A stretch of 34,342 nucleotides of DNA from Flavobacteriaceae bacterium (lineage in GTDB: Bacteria; Bacteroidota; Bacteroidia; Flavobacteriales; Flavobacteriaceae). The notes beneath the pieces are model-generated. The model saw nothing but the letters and a program-made list of their open reading frames with translations. It was not told the DNA's origin and made no database searches. Location of the stretch: the NCBI GenBank assembly GCA_030626795.1, contig DAOUTI010000005.1, positions 1-34,342 of the forward strand. The letters run 5' to 3'. Both the position numbers and the translations under genes were made by a program. This document shows positions 22,977 through 31,473 of this stretch, piece by piece; the first letter of the stretch is position 1; each line of letters begins with the position of its first letter.

Positions 22977-24278
22977 TTAATGTTCGTAATTGTCATCCCA
23001 ATTTTTAACATGAGGGTCGCTTAGTTTTCCTTCCGATTTTGCCACCATCATCGAAACCGTAGCATCACCAGTTACGTTCACAACGGTTCTACACATATCT
23101 AAAGGTCTATCAATGGCAAAAATTAATGCCAAACCTGCTTCTGGTATTCCTGCTTGCGCTAAAACAATAACCAACATTACCATACCTGCTCCAGGTACTG
23201 CTGCTGACCCAATACTCGCTAAAGTTGCTGTTGCAACAATACCTAATTGTGTTCCAAATGATAGATCCATTCCAAATGCTTGAGCAATAAAAACTGCAGC
23301 TACGGCTTGATATAAACTTGTACCATCCATATTAATGGTTGCTCCAATTGGCAATACAAAACTAGACACCTCTTCATCAACACCTAAATGCTCGTGAACT
23401 CTCTCCATAGTTACAGGTAATGTTGCGGCACTTGAACTTGTTGAAAAGGCCAATAATTGTGCAGGAGAAATACCATTAATAAACACTTTAGGTTTTGTTC
23501 CCGTAAAGATGTAAACTAAAAACATATAAAATCCTATCATCATTAGCAGGCCTGTAACTACGGTTAAAGCATACCAACCTAAAGCTTTAAATAAATCTGC
23601 ACTTGGTGACTCAACAATCAGAGCTGCAAGTAATGCCAAAACGCCATATGGTGCTGCCAACATGATTAAGTCAATCATTTTTAATATGACCTCATTAAAG
23701 CCATCAAAAAAATCTTTAACAGGTTTTGCTTTACTTTCAGGAATTAAAATCAATCCTATTCCGAAAAATATTGCAAAGAAAATAACTTGTAACATGTTTT
23801 TATTTTCACCAGCTGCACCAATAATATTTTCAGGAACTAAATCTACCAAAGCTTGTAATGGACCTCTTTCAATCTGACTTGCAGCTTCATCTTTATATTT
23901 TTGTGCACTATCAGAATAACTACTAACCAATTCAGTTCTGGTTTTTTCTGTGATGGAATTTCCTGGCTTGACAATATTTACTAATCCTAATCCTATAGAA
24001 ACAGCAATAACTGTAGTTAAAACATAAATTAGTATGGTTTTTCCTCCCATTTTAGAGAGTTTAGAAATATCTTTTAAATCAGACACACCTTTAATTAAAG
24101 ATCCTAAAATCAATGGAACCGCAATTAATTTTAATGAATTTATAAAAATTGTACCAAATGGTTTTACCCAATCTTGAACAATTTCTTTACCACCATCAAA
24201 ACTTGACATAATAAATCCTAATAAAACACCAAGAACCATTCCTATTAATATTTTCCAGTGTAGCGCTAATTTTTTCAT
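22977..24278 (-). CDS. Glutamate/aspartate:cation symporter (DAACS family, GltP-like)
   Basis: The 433-residue inner-membrane transporter carries the landmarks of the glutamate transporter fold: the serine-rich hairpin STSSSAATLPV (279-289), NMDGTSLY (316-323) of the sodium/proton-coupled TM7, and the final signature DRPLDMCRTVVNVTGDA (390-406). Asp394 and Arg397, in the same places as in archaeal GltPh, bind the substrate amino group and side-chain carboxylate. C4-dicarboxylate carriers (DctA) lack that Asp, so uptake of glutamate or aspartate is more likely. The gene stands alone and ends at the strong terminator shared with fabH. Coupling ion cannot be decided. Confidence 0.93.
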   Translation of the reverse strand: MKKLALHWKILIGMVLGVLLGFIMSSFDGGKEIVQDWVKPFGTIFINSLKLIAVPLILGSLIKGVSDLKDISKLSKMGGKTILIYVLTTVIAVSIGLGLVNIVKPGNSITEKTRTELVSSYSDSAQKYKDEAASQIERGPLQALVDLVPENIIGAAGENKNMLQVIFFAIFFGIGLILIPESKAKPVKDFFDGFNEVILKMIDLIMLAAPYGVLALLAALIVESPSADLFKALGWYALTVVTGLLMMIGFYMFLVYIFTGTKPKVFINGISPAQLLAFSTSSSAATLPVTMERVHEHLGVDEEVSSFVLPIGATINMDGTSLYQAVAAVFIAQAFGMDLSFGTQLGIVATATLASIGSAAVPGAGMVMLVIVLAQAGIPEAGLALIFAIDRPLDMCRTVVNVTGDATVSMMVAKSEGKLSDPHVKNWDDNYEH

Positions 24279-24320
24279 AATAAATCGTTAATTTTCCGAA
24301 ATATATAAATAATAATTATA

Positions 24321-24332
24321 TTGTTTAAACAA
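24321..24332. promoter_or_regulatory. 12-base perfect palindrome between divergent genes
   Basis: TTGTTTAAACAA lies between the divergent symporter (start 24278) and DUF937 (start 24361) genes. It could be an operator for either gene, but palindromes of this AT-rich type can occur by chance. Confidence 0.3.
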
Positions 24333-24360
24333 ACTAAACTTTAATTTAAAAAATAGTATT

Positions 24361-24993
24361 ATGAGTGGAATCTTAGATTTATTAAATAGTAGCATGGGTA
24401 AAGAGCTTATCAATGGTGCAAGTCAACAAATGGGCTTAAACAAAGCAAGTACAGCATCAGCTCTTGGTGCAGCTATGCCTTTGATATTAGGAGCAATGAA
24501 AAATAATACCTCTACATCAAGTGGAGCTGCAGGATTATTAGGGGCTTTAGGAAATTCTAGTCACCAAGGAGGAATGTTAGATAATTTAGGAAGTATTTTA
24601 GGAGGGAGTAATATTGATGATAATGTGATGACAGATGGAGGTAATATTTTAGGACATGTTTTTGGTGGTCAAGAAAAAAATGCCGCAAGTGCAATTAGTA
24701 AATCTAGCGGAATAGATATGGGGTCTGCTATGAACATGATGAAAGTAGCTGCGCCATTTGTTATGAGTTATTTAGGAAAACAAGCGATGAGCAATGGAGT
24801 TTCTGATCAAAATGGTTTGTCTGGATTATTAGGTGGGTTACTAGGTAATGTTGGAGGAGCACAACAAGACATGGCATCTAAAATCCAAGGCTTTGACAAT
24901 AATGATTTCTCTATTGATGATATTGCAGGCTTAATGACTGGAGGAGGAAATAGCGGTGGCCTTTTAGGCACTTTAGGTAAGTTATTTAGTTAA
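24361..24993 (+). CDS. DUF937 (YidB-like) protein
   Basis: The 210-residue protein fits the DUF937/YidB family: the opening MSGILDLLNSSMGKELINGA, a helical segment with ASALGAAMPLILGAMKNN, and glycine-rich stretches (LLGALGNSSHQGG, GLLGGLLGNVGGAQQD, MTGGGNSGGLLGTLGKLFS). There is no signal peptide. The duplicated arrangement suggests two related helical units (about 15-60 and 100-150). The function is unknown. It is transcribed away from the symporter gene; a perfect 12-base palindrome TTGTTTAAACAA lies 29 bases before its start. Confidence 0.87.
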   Translation: MSGILDLLNSSMGKELINGASQQMGLNKASTASALGAAMPLILGAMKNNTSTSSGAAGLLGALGNSSHQGGMLDNLGSILGGSNIDDNVMTDGGNILGHVFGGQEKNAASAISKSSGIDMGSAMNMMKVAAPFVMSYLGKQAMSNGVSDQNGLSGLLGGLLGNVGGAQQDMASKIQGFDNNDFSIDDIAGLMTGGGNSGGLLGTLGKLFS

Positions 24994-25017
24994 AATAATT
25001 ACAGAATTTTTATTTTT

Positions 25018-25051
25018 AAAAAACTGTTATTTTTCAATGACAGTTTTTTTT
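25018..25051 (+). terminator. Rho-independent terminator after the DUF937 gene
   Basis: AAAAAACTGT (25018-25027) pairs with ACAGTTTTTT (25040-25049), extended by a wobble pair and three more pairs around TTTC, and ends in a run of T. Confidence 0.88.
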
Positions 25052-25098
25052 ATCAATATTATTTTACTGTTTACAGTTATTAAATTTATAAATCACTG

Positions 25099-25106
25099 TA
25101 TATTTG
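25099..25106 (+). promoter_or_regulatory. Candidate -7 element of the DUF6787 gene
   Basis: TATATTTG, an exact TAnnTTTG match, lies 17 bases before the ATG at 25123. No clear -33 TTG. Confidence 0.5.
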
Positions 25107-25122
25107 CTGAAATTATTACAAA

Positions 25123-25428
25123 ATGGATAAATTAAAACAACGCTGGGGGCTATCTTCAAATTGGCAAGTATTAGCAATTATTATTGTTTTTACCCTTAAT
25201 GGCTCTTTTGCTACATGGGTAGCGAAACCAGTTACTGAATTTTTTGGGTTAAGTTCAGAAACTACAAACCCATATATTTTATACTTAACATTAAGAATAT
25301 TACTTATTTTTCCTATTTACCAAATTACCTTACCAATTGTTGGATGGTTTTTTGGACAATTTAAATTCTTTTGGGAGTTTGAAAAAAAAATGTTAAGAAG
25401 ACTTGGATTAGGTAGGTTTGTTGATTAA
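25123..25428 (+). CDS. DUF6787 family small membrane protein
   Basis: The 101-residue protein begins MDKLKQRWGLSSNWQVLAII, the family pattern, and has two or three hydrophobic helices (about 15-35 and 48-80) ending in an amphipathic FFWEFEKKMLRRLGL. Proteins of this type are common in Bacteroidota and have no known function. Its TAA overlaps the TAA of the convergent orf84 in a shared TTAA at 25425-25428, so both stop codons lie on the same four bases. No terminator separates the two, and transcripts would run into one another. Confidence 0.75.
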   Translation: MDKLKQRWGLSSNWQVLAIIIVFTLNGSFATWVAKPVTEFFGLSSETTNPYILYLTLRILLIFPIYQITLPIVGWFFGQFKFFWEFEKKMLRRLGLGRFVD

Positions 25429-25679
25429 GATTTCTCTTTTTTCAAAATATAAACATATAACCAAGTTAAAGTAAAAGAAGGAAAAAAATCAAGTCCAGGA
25501 ATTGCTTCTTCGACAAAAGAAACTAAACCTCCTATTTTACCAACATTACCTTTGTACATTTTTATCATAATATAAGCTGATAAAGGCGCCCATACGATAT
25601 CTATTAGAGGGAATATAAAAGACATCATTCCAATCAAATCAAATAGAATACCTAAAATTAGTTTCTTATTTTTGTTCAT
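25425..25679 (-). CDS. Small membrane protein of unknown function downstream of hemJ (orf84)
   Basis: From the ATG at 25679 the protein has 84 residues (an upstream ATG at 25709 would add 10 and overlap hemJ by 20 bases). It has about three hydrophobic segments: LILGILFDLIGMMSFIFPLI, then VWAPLSAYIMIKMYKG, then FTLTWLYVYILKK, linked by a GKIGGLVSFVEEAIPGLDF loop. Such small three-helix proteins are widespread in flavobacteria without a function. It follows hemJ by 10 bases and hemH-hemJ by operon logic, so a role in heme membrane steps or in HemJ assembly is possible, but this rests only on position. Confidence 0.7.
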   Translation of the reverse strand: MNKNKKLILGILFDLIGMMSFIFPLIDIVWAPLSAYIMIKMYKGNVGKIGGLVSFVEEAIPGLDFFPSFTLTWLYVYILKKEKS

Positions 25680-25689
25680 TTGAAAAATA

Positions 25690-26241
25690 TCACGTTTTAT
25701 CCCAATCATTATTAGCTCTAATCCTTTTATAAAGTTTTATACCTAACATTAAAAGTACAGAAATCAACACAATTCCTAACACTCCAAAAATCCAGTTAAT
25801 AGCGTTTTTCAACACTACTAAAAATACAACGGCAAATAAGATTATGGTGGCAACTTCATTCCAAATACGTAATTTAAATGAAGATATTTTTATTGAACCA
25901 TTTATCATTTGGTTTAAAATAACATGACAAGACCAGTGGTAAGCATACAAAGCCACAACAAACAACAATTTAATAATCATCCATTTTTGGGTTAAAAATG
26001 ATGGATTAATAAACAACATCCAATATGCAAATATACTTGCTAAAATTGCAGATGGCCATGTAATAATATACCATAATCTTTTACTCATTAACGCATACTG
26101 ATTTTGTAAAATTGACTTAGCAGGTTCTTCTTTTTCTTCAGCTTCTTTAAAATAAATAAAAAGTCTAATGATATAAAATAAGCCTGCAAACCAAGTGGTT
26201 ACAAAAATAATATGTAAAGATTTTATATATAAATAATCCAT
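25690..26241 (-). CDS. hemJ: Protoporphyrinogen IX oxidase HemJ
   Basis: The 183-residue membrane protein has four or five helices and matches HemJ (UPF0093), often annotated as CopD family in this phylum. The first helix carries SLHIIFVTTWFAGLFYIIRLF with conserved His10 and Arg26, and a later helix carries WMIIKLLFVVALYAYHWSCH with Trp88-region, Lys91 and His102. The His residues would bind heme b. The enzyme oxidises protoporphyrinogen IX to protoporphyrin IX in many bacteria lacking HemG and HemY. Its position 6 bases after hemH, the ferrochelatase that uses its product, strongly supports this role over a copper-resistance annotation. Confidence 0.88.
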   Translation of the reverse strand: MDYLYIKSLHIIFVTTWFAGLFYIIRLFIYFKEAEEKEEPAKSILQNQYALMSKRLWYIITWPSAILASIFAYWMLFINPSFLTQKWMIIKLLFVVALYAYHWSCHVILNQMINGSIKISSFKLRIWNEVATIILFAVVFLVVLKNAINWIFGVLGIVLISVLLMLGIKLYKRIRANNDWDKT

Positions 26242-26247
26242 AACAAA

Positions 26248-27282
26248 TTAATTTTTCAATCCTATTTTCTCCCAGTTTTTAACCCATTTACTCAAAGCAT
26301 CAACCCATTCTTTACTATCATTCATGCAAGGTATATGCTTAAATTCAACACCTCCTGCATTTAAAAATTCCTTTCCCCCTTCCATTGCAATTTCTTCTAA
26401 GGTCTCTAAGCAGTCTGCTACAAAAGCTGGAGTAATTACAGCCAAATTTTTTACGCCTTGTTTAGGTAATTTTACCAATTCAAAATCAGTATATGGTTTT
26501 AACCAAGGGTCTTTTAACATACGTGACTGGAACGAATTACTGTACATACCTTCTTTTAAACCTAATTCTTTAGCTATTAATTTAGTTGTTTCAAAACACT
26601 GGTGTCTATAACAAGTTTTATGTGCAACAGATAGTTTGTTACAACAAGTTCCATCTATTTTACAATGTGAGTTAGTTGGGTCTGATTTTATAATATGTCG
26701 CTCTGGTAAACCATGATAGGAAAATAAAATATGATCATAATCAAATTCATTCAAGTGATTTTTAATATTTTTAACCATCGCCTGGATATAATCAACATCA
26801 TTATAAAACGCAGGAAGCACATCTAAATGCATATTTGAAAAATCATTTTTTATTACCTCTTCAACTTTTACCACTACAGTTTCAGTTGAAGACATAGCAT
26901 AATGTGGATAAAGAGGTATTAATAAAATATGATCAACACCTTGACTATTTAATTCTTGTATCGCTCTTTTTATACTCATCGAACCATATCGCATTCCTAA
27001 AGCAACAGGGATTTCTATTTTCTGAACTACTTTTTCTTTAAATTTTTCTGAAAAAACAATCAAAGGCGAACCATCTTTTGTCCATATTTTTTTATAAGCT
27101 TTCGCCGATTTTTTTGGACGTGTATTTAATATAATACCTTTAATTAATAAAAAACGTTTCCAATACGGAATATCGATAACTCTTTCATCCATTAAAAACT
27201 CATCTAAATATTTTCTAACATCCTTAATTTCAGGGGTTTTAGGTGACCCCAAATTAATTAACAATAGTCCTTTTTTTCCCAA
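26248..27282 (-). CDS. hemH: Ferrochelatase HemH, TTG start, Cys-rich insertion
   Basis: The 344-residue enzyme inserts Fe2+ into protoporphyrin IX, the last heme step. Landmarks are LLLINLGSPKTPEI at the start, SYHGLPERH with active-site His190, the YSNSFQSRML segment, and FVADCLETLEEI with catalytic Glu293. Between 206 and 229 is an insertion with Cys207, Cys213, Cys214, Cys224 and Cys229, absent from E. coli HemH and possibly metal- or cluster-binding. The N-terminal strand is encoded from a TTG at 27282: no in-frame ATG exists before it, and an in-frame TAA lies five codons upstream, so TTG is the likely start. The gene leads a unit with hemJ (6-base gap) and orf84, divergent from hemA. 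Confidence 0.95.
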   Translation of the reverse strand: MGKKGLLLINLGSPKTPEIKDVRKYLDEFLMDERVIDIPYWKRFLLIKGIILNTRPKKSAKAYKKIWTKDGSPLIVFSEKFKEKVVQKIEIPVALGMRYGSMSIKRAIQELNSQGVDHILLIPLYPHYAMSSTETVVVKVEEVIKNDFSNMHLDVLPAFYNDVDYIQAMVKNIKNHLNEFDYDHILFSYHGLPERHIIKSDPTNSHCKIDGTCCNKLSVAHKTCYRHQCFETTKLIAKELGLKEGMYSNSFQSRMLKDPWLKPYTDFELVKLPKQGVKNLAVITPAFVADCLETLEEIAMEGGKEFLNAGGVEFKHIPCMNDSKEWVDALSKWVKNWEKIGLKN

Positions 27283-27313
27283 TTGTAATTCGATTTAATG
27301 AATAAAATAATTT

Positions 27314-27336
27314 CAAATATAAAGAATGCAAATATA
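27314..27336 (-). promoter_or_regulatory. Two tandem candidate -7 elements before hemH
   Basis: On the minus strand TATATTTG occurs twice, at 27321-27314 and 27336-27329, both exact TAnnTTTG matches and 15 bases apart. The inner one would start transcription about 25 bases before the hemH TTG at 27282. Confidence 0.5.
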
Positions 27337-27568
27337 ATCTTTTTAATTTTTAGCCTATCAAATATCACTTTTATTTAATGAATAAAATATAATTTTTTAT
27401 CGTTATTTTTTTTATTTTTTATGATATTATTTAAATATCTATCCATCTATTTTTGCTAAAATAAAATGATTTATTTGTTTTATCAATATTTGTTAAAAAA
27501 TACTTTGATTACATAGAATAAATATTAAAAAGACAATCTCATCTGTTTTTGTGATAAATATCATCTTA

Positions 27569-27594
27569 TTGAAATTCTTTATTCTTTATTTTTG
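27569..27594 (+). promoter_or_regulatory. Candidate promoter of the hemA operon
   Basis: TTG (27569-27571) and TATTTTTG (27587-27594) are separated by 15 bases, slightly shorter than usual. The leader to the ATG at 27650 would be about 50 bases. Confidence 0.45.
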
Positions 27595-27649
27595 CAACTA
27601 ATGTTACATTATAAATGTTTTAAAATAATTTTAATTGATAAAGTTGAAA

Positions 27650-28891
27650 ATGATTAAAAATATAGATAATAAAAAGTTTTATGTAATTGGATTAAATTAT
27701 AAAAAAGCTGATGTTAAAACTAGAAGTAATTTCAGTCTAAGCATAGAAAAACAGAAACAATTATTACATGAAGCCAAAGCTTTTAACATTAAAAGTTTGA
27801 TTATTCTTTCTACTTGTAACCGAATTGAAATAATAGGTTTTGCAAATCATCCTTTTGAGTTAATCTCCTTATTATGCAAGTTTTCAAATGGAACCGTTGA
27901 AGAGTTTGCAAAAGTATCTTATGTTCATAAGAATAGTGATGCTGCCGAACATATTATAAGAATTGCTACAGGTATTGAAAGTCAAATATTGGGAGATTAT
28001 GAAATTGTTGGTCAATTAAAAGTTGCTTTTCAAATAGCTAAAAAAGAAGGAACAATTAACGCTTATTTAGAAAGGTTGTTTAACGTAGCATTACAAGCTA
28101 GTAAAGAAACCAAAAACAAAACATCATTAAGTTCAGGAACAACAACTGTTTCATATGCTGCAATTCAATATATCAAAGGTGCTATAAAAAATTATAACGA
28201 CAAAAAAATATTAATTTATGGGCTTGGCAATATTGGTGACAGCACAGCAAAAAGCAGTGTTAAATATTTAAATAGTAAAAACATAACGGTTATTAATCGC
28301 ACTGATAATATAGCAATTACATTATCTAATACCATAGCTTTAAAAGCTGCACCTCATAAAAACTTAAAGAAAGAAGTTCAACTAGCAGATATCATAATTG
28401 TAGCAACTGGAGCCTCTAGCCCTACAGTTATTTTAGATCATTTTGATACTGAAAAAAAACAATTGATTATCGATTTATCAATTCCTAGAAATGTAGATAG
28501 AAGCATTGAAGCGCTAAAAAATAAAACTATAATTGATGTTGATATGCTGTCTAAAAAAACTAAAGAAACACTTGAAATTAGAAAAAAACAAATTCCTTTA
28601 GCAGAAAAAATCATCAAAAAACATAAAGCAGAATTTTATGAATGGTTAGATTTTAGACGAAGTACACCTGCAATAAATGTTTTTAAAAAATCATTAGAAA
28701 ATATACAAAAAGATGCCATATTTTTGCACGCAAAGAAACATCAAGATTTTAATATCGACCATGCCGAAGAAGTAACATCTTTAATTGTGAATAAAATCGT
28801 TTCCAAATTTGTAATGCATTTAAAGGAAGATAACTCACAAGCCAATCAAAGTATTCAAATGATGAAACAAATATTTAAGGTAGAGGTCTAA
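27650..28891 (+). CDS. hemA: Glutamyl-tRNA reductase HemA
   Basis: From the ATG at 27650 the protein has 413 residues, the usual family length; a TTG at 27635 would add five. Residues 1-150 form the catalytic domain with Cys56 in LSTCNRIE, the thiolate that attacks glutamyl-tRNA, and the SQILGDYEIVGQ segment. Residues 170-300 form the NADPH domain with IYGLGNIGDSTAKS, and the C-terminal part is the helical dimerisation domain. It makes glutamate-1-semialdehyde, the first committed step of the C5 route. It leads the plus-strand heme operon; hemCD follows after 10 bases. Its product feeds HemL, encoded in the same operon. Confidence 0.97.
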   Translation: MIKNIDNKKFYVIGLNYKKADVKTRSNFSLSIEKQKQLLHEAKAFNIKSLIILSTCNRIEIIGFANHPFELISLLCKFSNGTVEEFAKVSYVHKNSDAAEHIIRIATGIESQILGDYEIVGQLKVAFQIAKKEGTINAYLERLFNVALQASKETKNKTSLSSGTTTVSYAAIQYIKGAIKNYNDKKILIYGLGNIGDSTAKSSVKYLNSKNITVINRTDNIAITLSNTIALKAAPHKNLKKEVQLADIIIVATGASSPTVILDHFDTEKKQLIIDLSIPRNVDRSIEALKNKTIIDVDMLSKKTKETLEIRKKQIPLAEKIIKKHKAEFYEWLDFRRSTPAINVFKKSLENIQKDAIFLHAKKHQDFNIDHAEEVTSLIVNKIVSKFVMHLKEDNSQANQSIQMMKQIFKVEV

Positions 28892-28901
28892 AAGTAATTA
28901 C

Positions 28902-30491
28902 ATGAAAAGAACAATTCGAATAGGCACTAGATCAAGTGAATTAGCTCTTTGGCAAGCTAAAACCGTAGCACAACAATTAAATCATCTTGAATATGAGACT
29001 GAAATTATTAAAATTGATGGTTTAGGCGATGAGGTTTTAAACAAACCAATCTATGAAATTGGTGTTACTGGAGTTTTTACAAAAAACCTAGACACTGCTT
29101 TATTGAATAATAAAATTGATATCGCTGTACACTCTTTAAAAGATGTCCCAACAATTTTACCTGAAGGAATTGTACAAGCTGCTGTTTTAAAAAGAGGAAT
29201 GTTTCATGATGTTTTGGTATTAAAAAACAATGAAGATTTTTTTGCTAACAAGACTGCAATCATTGCAACAGGAAGTTTACGAAGAAAAGCGCAGTGGCTA
29301 CACCGCTATCCTAATCACACAACAACCAATTTAAGAGGCAATGTAAACACTCGTTTACGAAAATTAAATGAAAACGATTGGGATGGAGCTATTTTTGCTA
29401 TGGCTGGATTAAAAAGAATTAAATTATTACCTGATGAAGACGGCCATCTTAGATTGGATTGGATGCTTCCTGCTCCTGCTCAAGGAGCGGTTGTAATTGT
29501 TGCACTTGAATCAAACAATGATTTAGTAAACATTATCAAAGAATTGAATGATACAGAGACAGAAATTTGTACCACAATTGAACGTGAATTTCTTCATGCT
29601 TTAGAAGGTGGATGCTCTGCTCCTATTGGTGCTTTAGCGACTATTAGAGATGAAGAACTAAAATTTAGAGGTGCTGTATTTAGCCCTGATGGTAAAAATA
29701 AATTAGAATTCTCTAAAACAGTTCCCGTAGATCACACAACAGATATTGCCCAATTTGCTGCACAATTTATTTTAGATCGCGGTGGTAAAAAAATAATGAG
29801 ACAAATTCCTGATATTGAAAAAGAAACGCTTATTTTTTCAACCAAACATCTTTCCATTACGCAAACAAGTAATTTAAAATCGCATATTGGCATTACCATG
29901 AGCGATTTTATAACCATTCAATACAATCGATTAAAACCTGTTGTGGTTAAAAATACGATTGAAAATATTGTAATTACTAGCCAAAGTGCTGTTGAATCTC
30001 TTTTAAACAGTTTCGATAAATCGGAATTAAATTTCACTAACATCTATTGTGTTGGTAGAAGAACCAAACGTTTAATTGAAAGAAACATAGGCAAAGTAGC
30101 ACATGTTGAAAACTCAGCAGAAAAATTAGCAAATCACTTAGTAGAAAATCTAAAAACTAAAGAAGTTACTTTCTTTTGTGGCAACAGAAGAAGAGATGAG
30201 TTACCAAATATTTTATCAAAAAACGATGTTTTAGTTAATGAAGTTGAATGCTATAAAACCATTTTAACGCCAAATAGTATTGACACAAAATATAAAGGAA
30301 TATTGTTTTTTAGCCCTACTGGAATTGAAAGTTATTTATTAGAGAACCCCGCAAATGATGAAGTTATATTTTGTATTGGCGAAACAACTGCCACAGAAGC
30401 AAAAAAACATTTTAACAATATAATTATTGCAAAACTTCCAACTTCCGAAAGTTTATTGAAATCTGTTAATGAATACTTTTCAGAAAAATAA
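28902..30491 (+). CDS. hemCD: Hydroxymethylbilane synthase / uroporphyrinogen III synthase fusion
   Basis: The 529-residue protein joins two enzymes. Residues 1-300 are hydroxymethylbilane synthase: [13 protein letters not shown], Asp81 in HSLKDVP, the GSLRRKAQ motif, and Cys238 in [10 protein letters not shown], which holds the dipyrromethane cofactor. Residues about 312-529 match uroporphyrinogen III synthase, with [22 protein letters not shown] and [13 protein letters not shown]. The frame is continuous, with no stop or frameshift at the joint, and a linker of about 10-20 residues. The fusion would pass the unstable hydroxymethylbilane to HemD directly, limiting spontaneous formation of the I isomer. 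It follows hemA by 10 bases and precedes hemB by 14. Confidence 0.95.
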   Translation: MKRTIRIGTRSSELALWQAKTVAQQLNHLEYETEIIKIDGLGDEVLNKPIYEIGVTGVFTKNLDTALLNNKIDIAVHSLKDVPTILPEGIVQAAVLKRGMFHDVLVLKNNEDFFANKTAIIATGSLRRKAQWLHRYPNHTTTNLRGNVNTRLRKLNENDWDGAIFAMAGLKRIKLLPDEDGHLRLDWMLPAPAQGAVVIVALESNNDLVNIIKELNDTETEICTTIEREFLHALEGGCSAPIGALATIRDEELKFRGAVFSPDGKNKLEFSKTVPVDHTTDIAQFAAQFILDRGGKKIMRQIPDIEKETLIFSTKHLSITQTSNLKSHIGITMSDFITIQYNRLKPVVVKNTIENIVITSQSAVESLLNSFDKSELNFTNIYCVGRRTKRLIERNIGKVAHVENSAEKLANHLVENLKTKEVTFFCGNRRRDELPNILSKNDVLVNEVECYKTILTPNSIDTKYKGILFFSPTGIESYLLENPANDEVIFCIGETTATEAKKHFNNIIIAKLPTSESLLKSVNEYFSEK

Positions 30492-30505
30492 CAACATACA
30501 ATATT

Positions 30506-31471
30506 ATGAATCGAACAAGACGTCTTCGTAAAACCGAAAATATTCGCCGATTAGTTAGAGAAAATCAACTAACCATTAACGATTTAATTTACCCTTTATT
30601 CATTGAAGAAGGAACAAGCATTGAAGCAGATATTGTTTCTATGCCAGGTATTAAAAGATACTCTTTAGATACTCTTTCTAAAGAATTAGACGAAGTAGTT
30701 GCTTTAAACATCCCTGCTGTTTTACTTTTTGGTATTCCTACAAAAAAAGATGAAGACGGATCTGAAACATGGAATGATAAAGGAATTATACAACAAGCAA
30801 TTCGTTTTATCAAGAAAAATTATCCAAAACTATATGTAATTACCGATGTATGCTTTTGTGAGTATACAAGCCATGGTCATTGCGGAATAATTCATAATAA
30901 TGACGTTGATAACGATGCTACACTAACAAACATAGCGAAACAAGTAATTTCTCATGCAAAAGCAGGTGTCGATATGGTTGCTCCTTCTGGAATGATCGAT
31001 GGCACAATTCAAACAATTCGTGAAGCATTAGATAATACTGGCTTCGTAAATTTACCAATTATGGCATATGCAGTAAAATACAGTTCTGCTTTTTATGGAC
31101 CATTTAGAGATGCAGCTGATTCTTCACCATCTTTTGGTGATCGTAGAACGTATCAAATGGACCCTGCAAACAGAGATGAAGCATTGCGTGAAGCAACTTT
31201 TGACGATCAAGAAGGCGCAGATATACTTATGGTTAAACCCGCTTTATCCTATTTAGATATAATTAGAGATTTAAAAAATAATTTTGATAGACCAATAGCA
31301 TGCTATAATGTAAGTGGTGAATATGCAATGATAAAAGCAGCAGGTGAAAAAGGTTGGATTGATGAAGAACGTGTTATGATGGAAAGCTTACTCTCAATGA
31401 AAAGAGCTGGAGCTGATATCATTATCACTTATTTTGCAAAAGACGTTGCAAAAGTTTTAAATAGAAAATAA
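30506..31471 (+). CDS. hemB: Porphobilinogen synthase HemB (ALA dehydratase)
   Basis: The 321-residue TIM-barrel enzyme joins two 5-aminolevulinate molecules into porphobilinogen. Catalytic lysines are Lys191 in [15 protein letters not shown] and Lys244 in [11 protein letters not shown]. The sequence [16 protein letters not shown] holds Cys116, Cys118 and Cys126, the zinc-binding triad of zinc-dependent HemB; many bacterial enzymes replace these with Asp, so this one is probably zinc-dependent. The [10 protein letters not shown] segment is also conserved. It lies between hemCD and hemL; its stop is followed after two bases by a perfect palindrome. Confidence 0.97.
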   Translation: MNRTRRLRKTENIRRLVRENQLTINDLIYPLFIEEGTSIEADIVSMPGIKRYSLDTLSKELDEVVALNIPAVLLFGIPTKKDEDGSETWNDKGIIQQAIRFIKKNYPKLYVITDVCFCEYTSHGHCGIIHNNDVDNDATLTNIAKQVISHAKAGVDMVAPSGMIDGTIQTIREALDNTGFVNLPIMAYAVKYSSAFYGPFRDAADSSPSFGDRRTYQMDPANRDEALREATFDDQEGADILMVKPALSYLDIIRDLKNNFDRPIACYNVSGEYAMIKAAGEKGWIDEERVMMESLLSMKRAGADIIITYFAKDVAKVLNRK

Positions 31472-31473
31472 TC

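Larger units (their letters stand above)
27283..27649. other. 367-base divergent control region between hemH and hemA
   Basis: No gene is seen here. On the minus side two TATATTTG elements precede hemH. On the plus side TATTTTTG at 27587-27594 precedes hemA. The middle (about 27340-27560) is very AT-rich, with no palindrome that I can define. Some flavobacteria carry a regulator gene between these divergent units; here there is none. Confidence 0.6.

Noticed and set aside
27283-27649. Small gene or AraC-type regulator between hemH and hemA
   Set aside because: No frame of useful length with codon-like composition was found; the region is extremely AT-rich.
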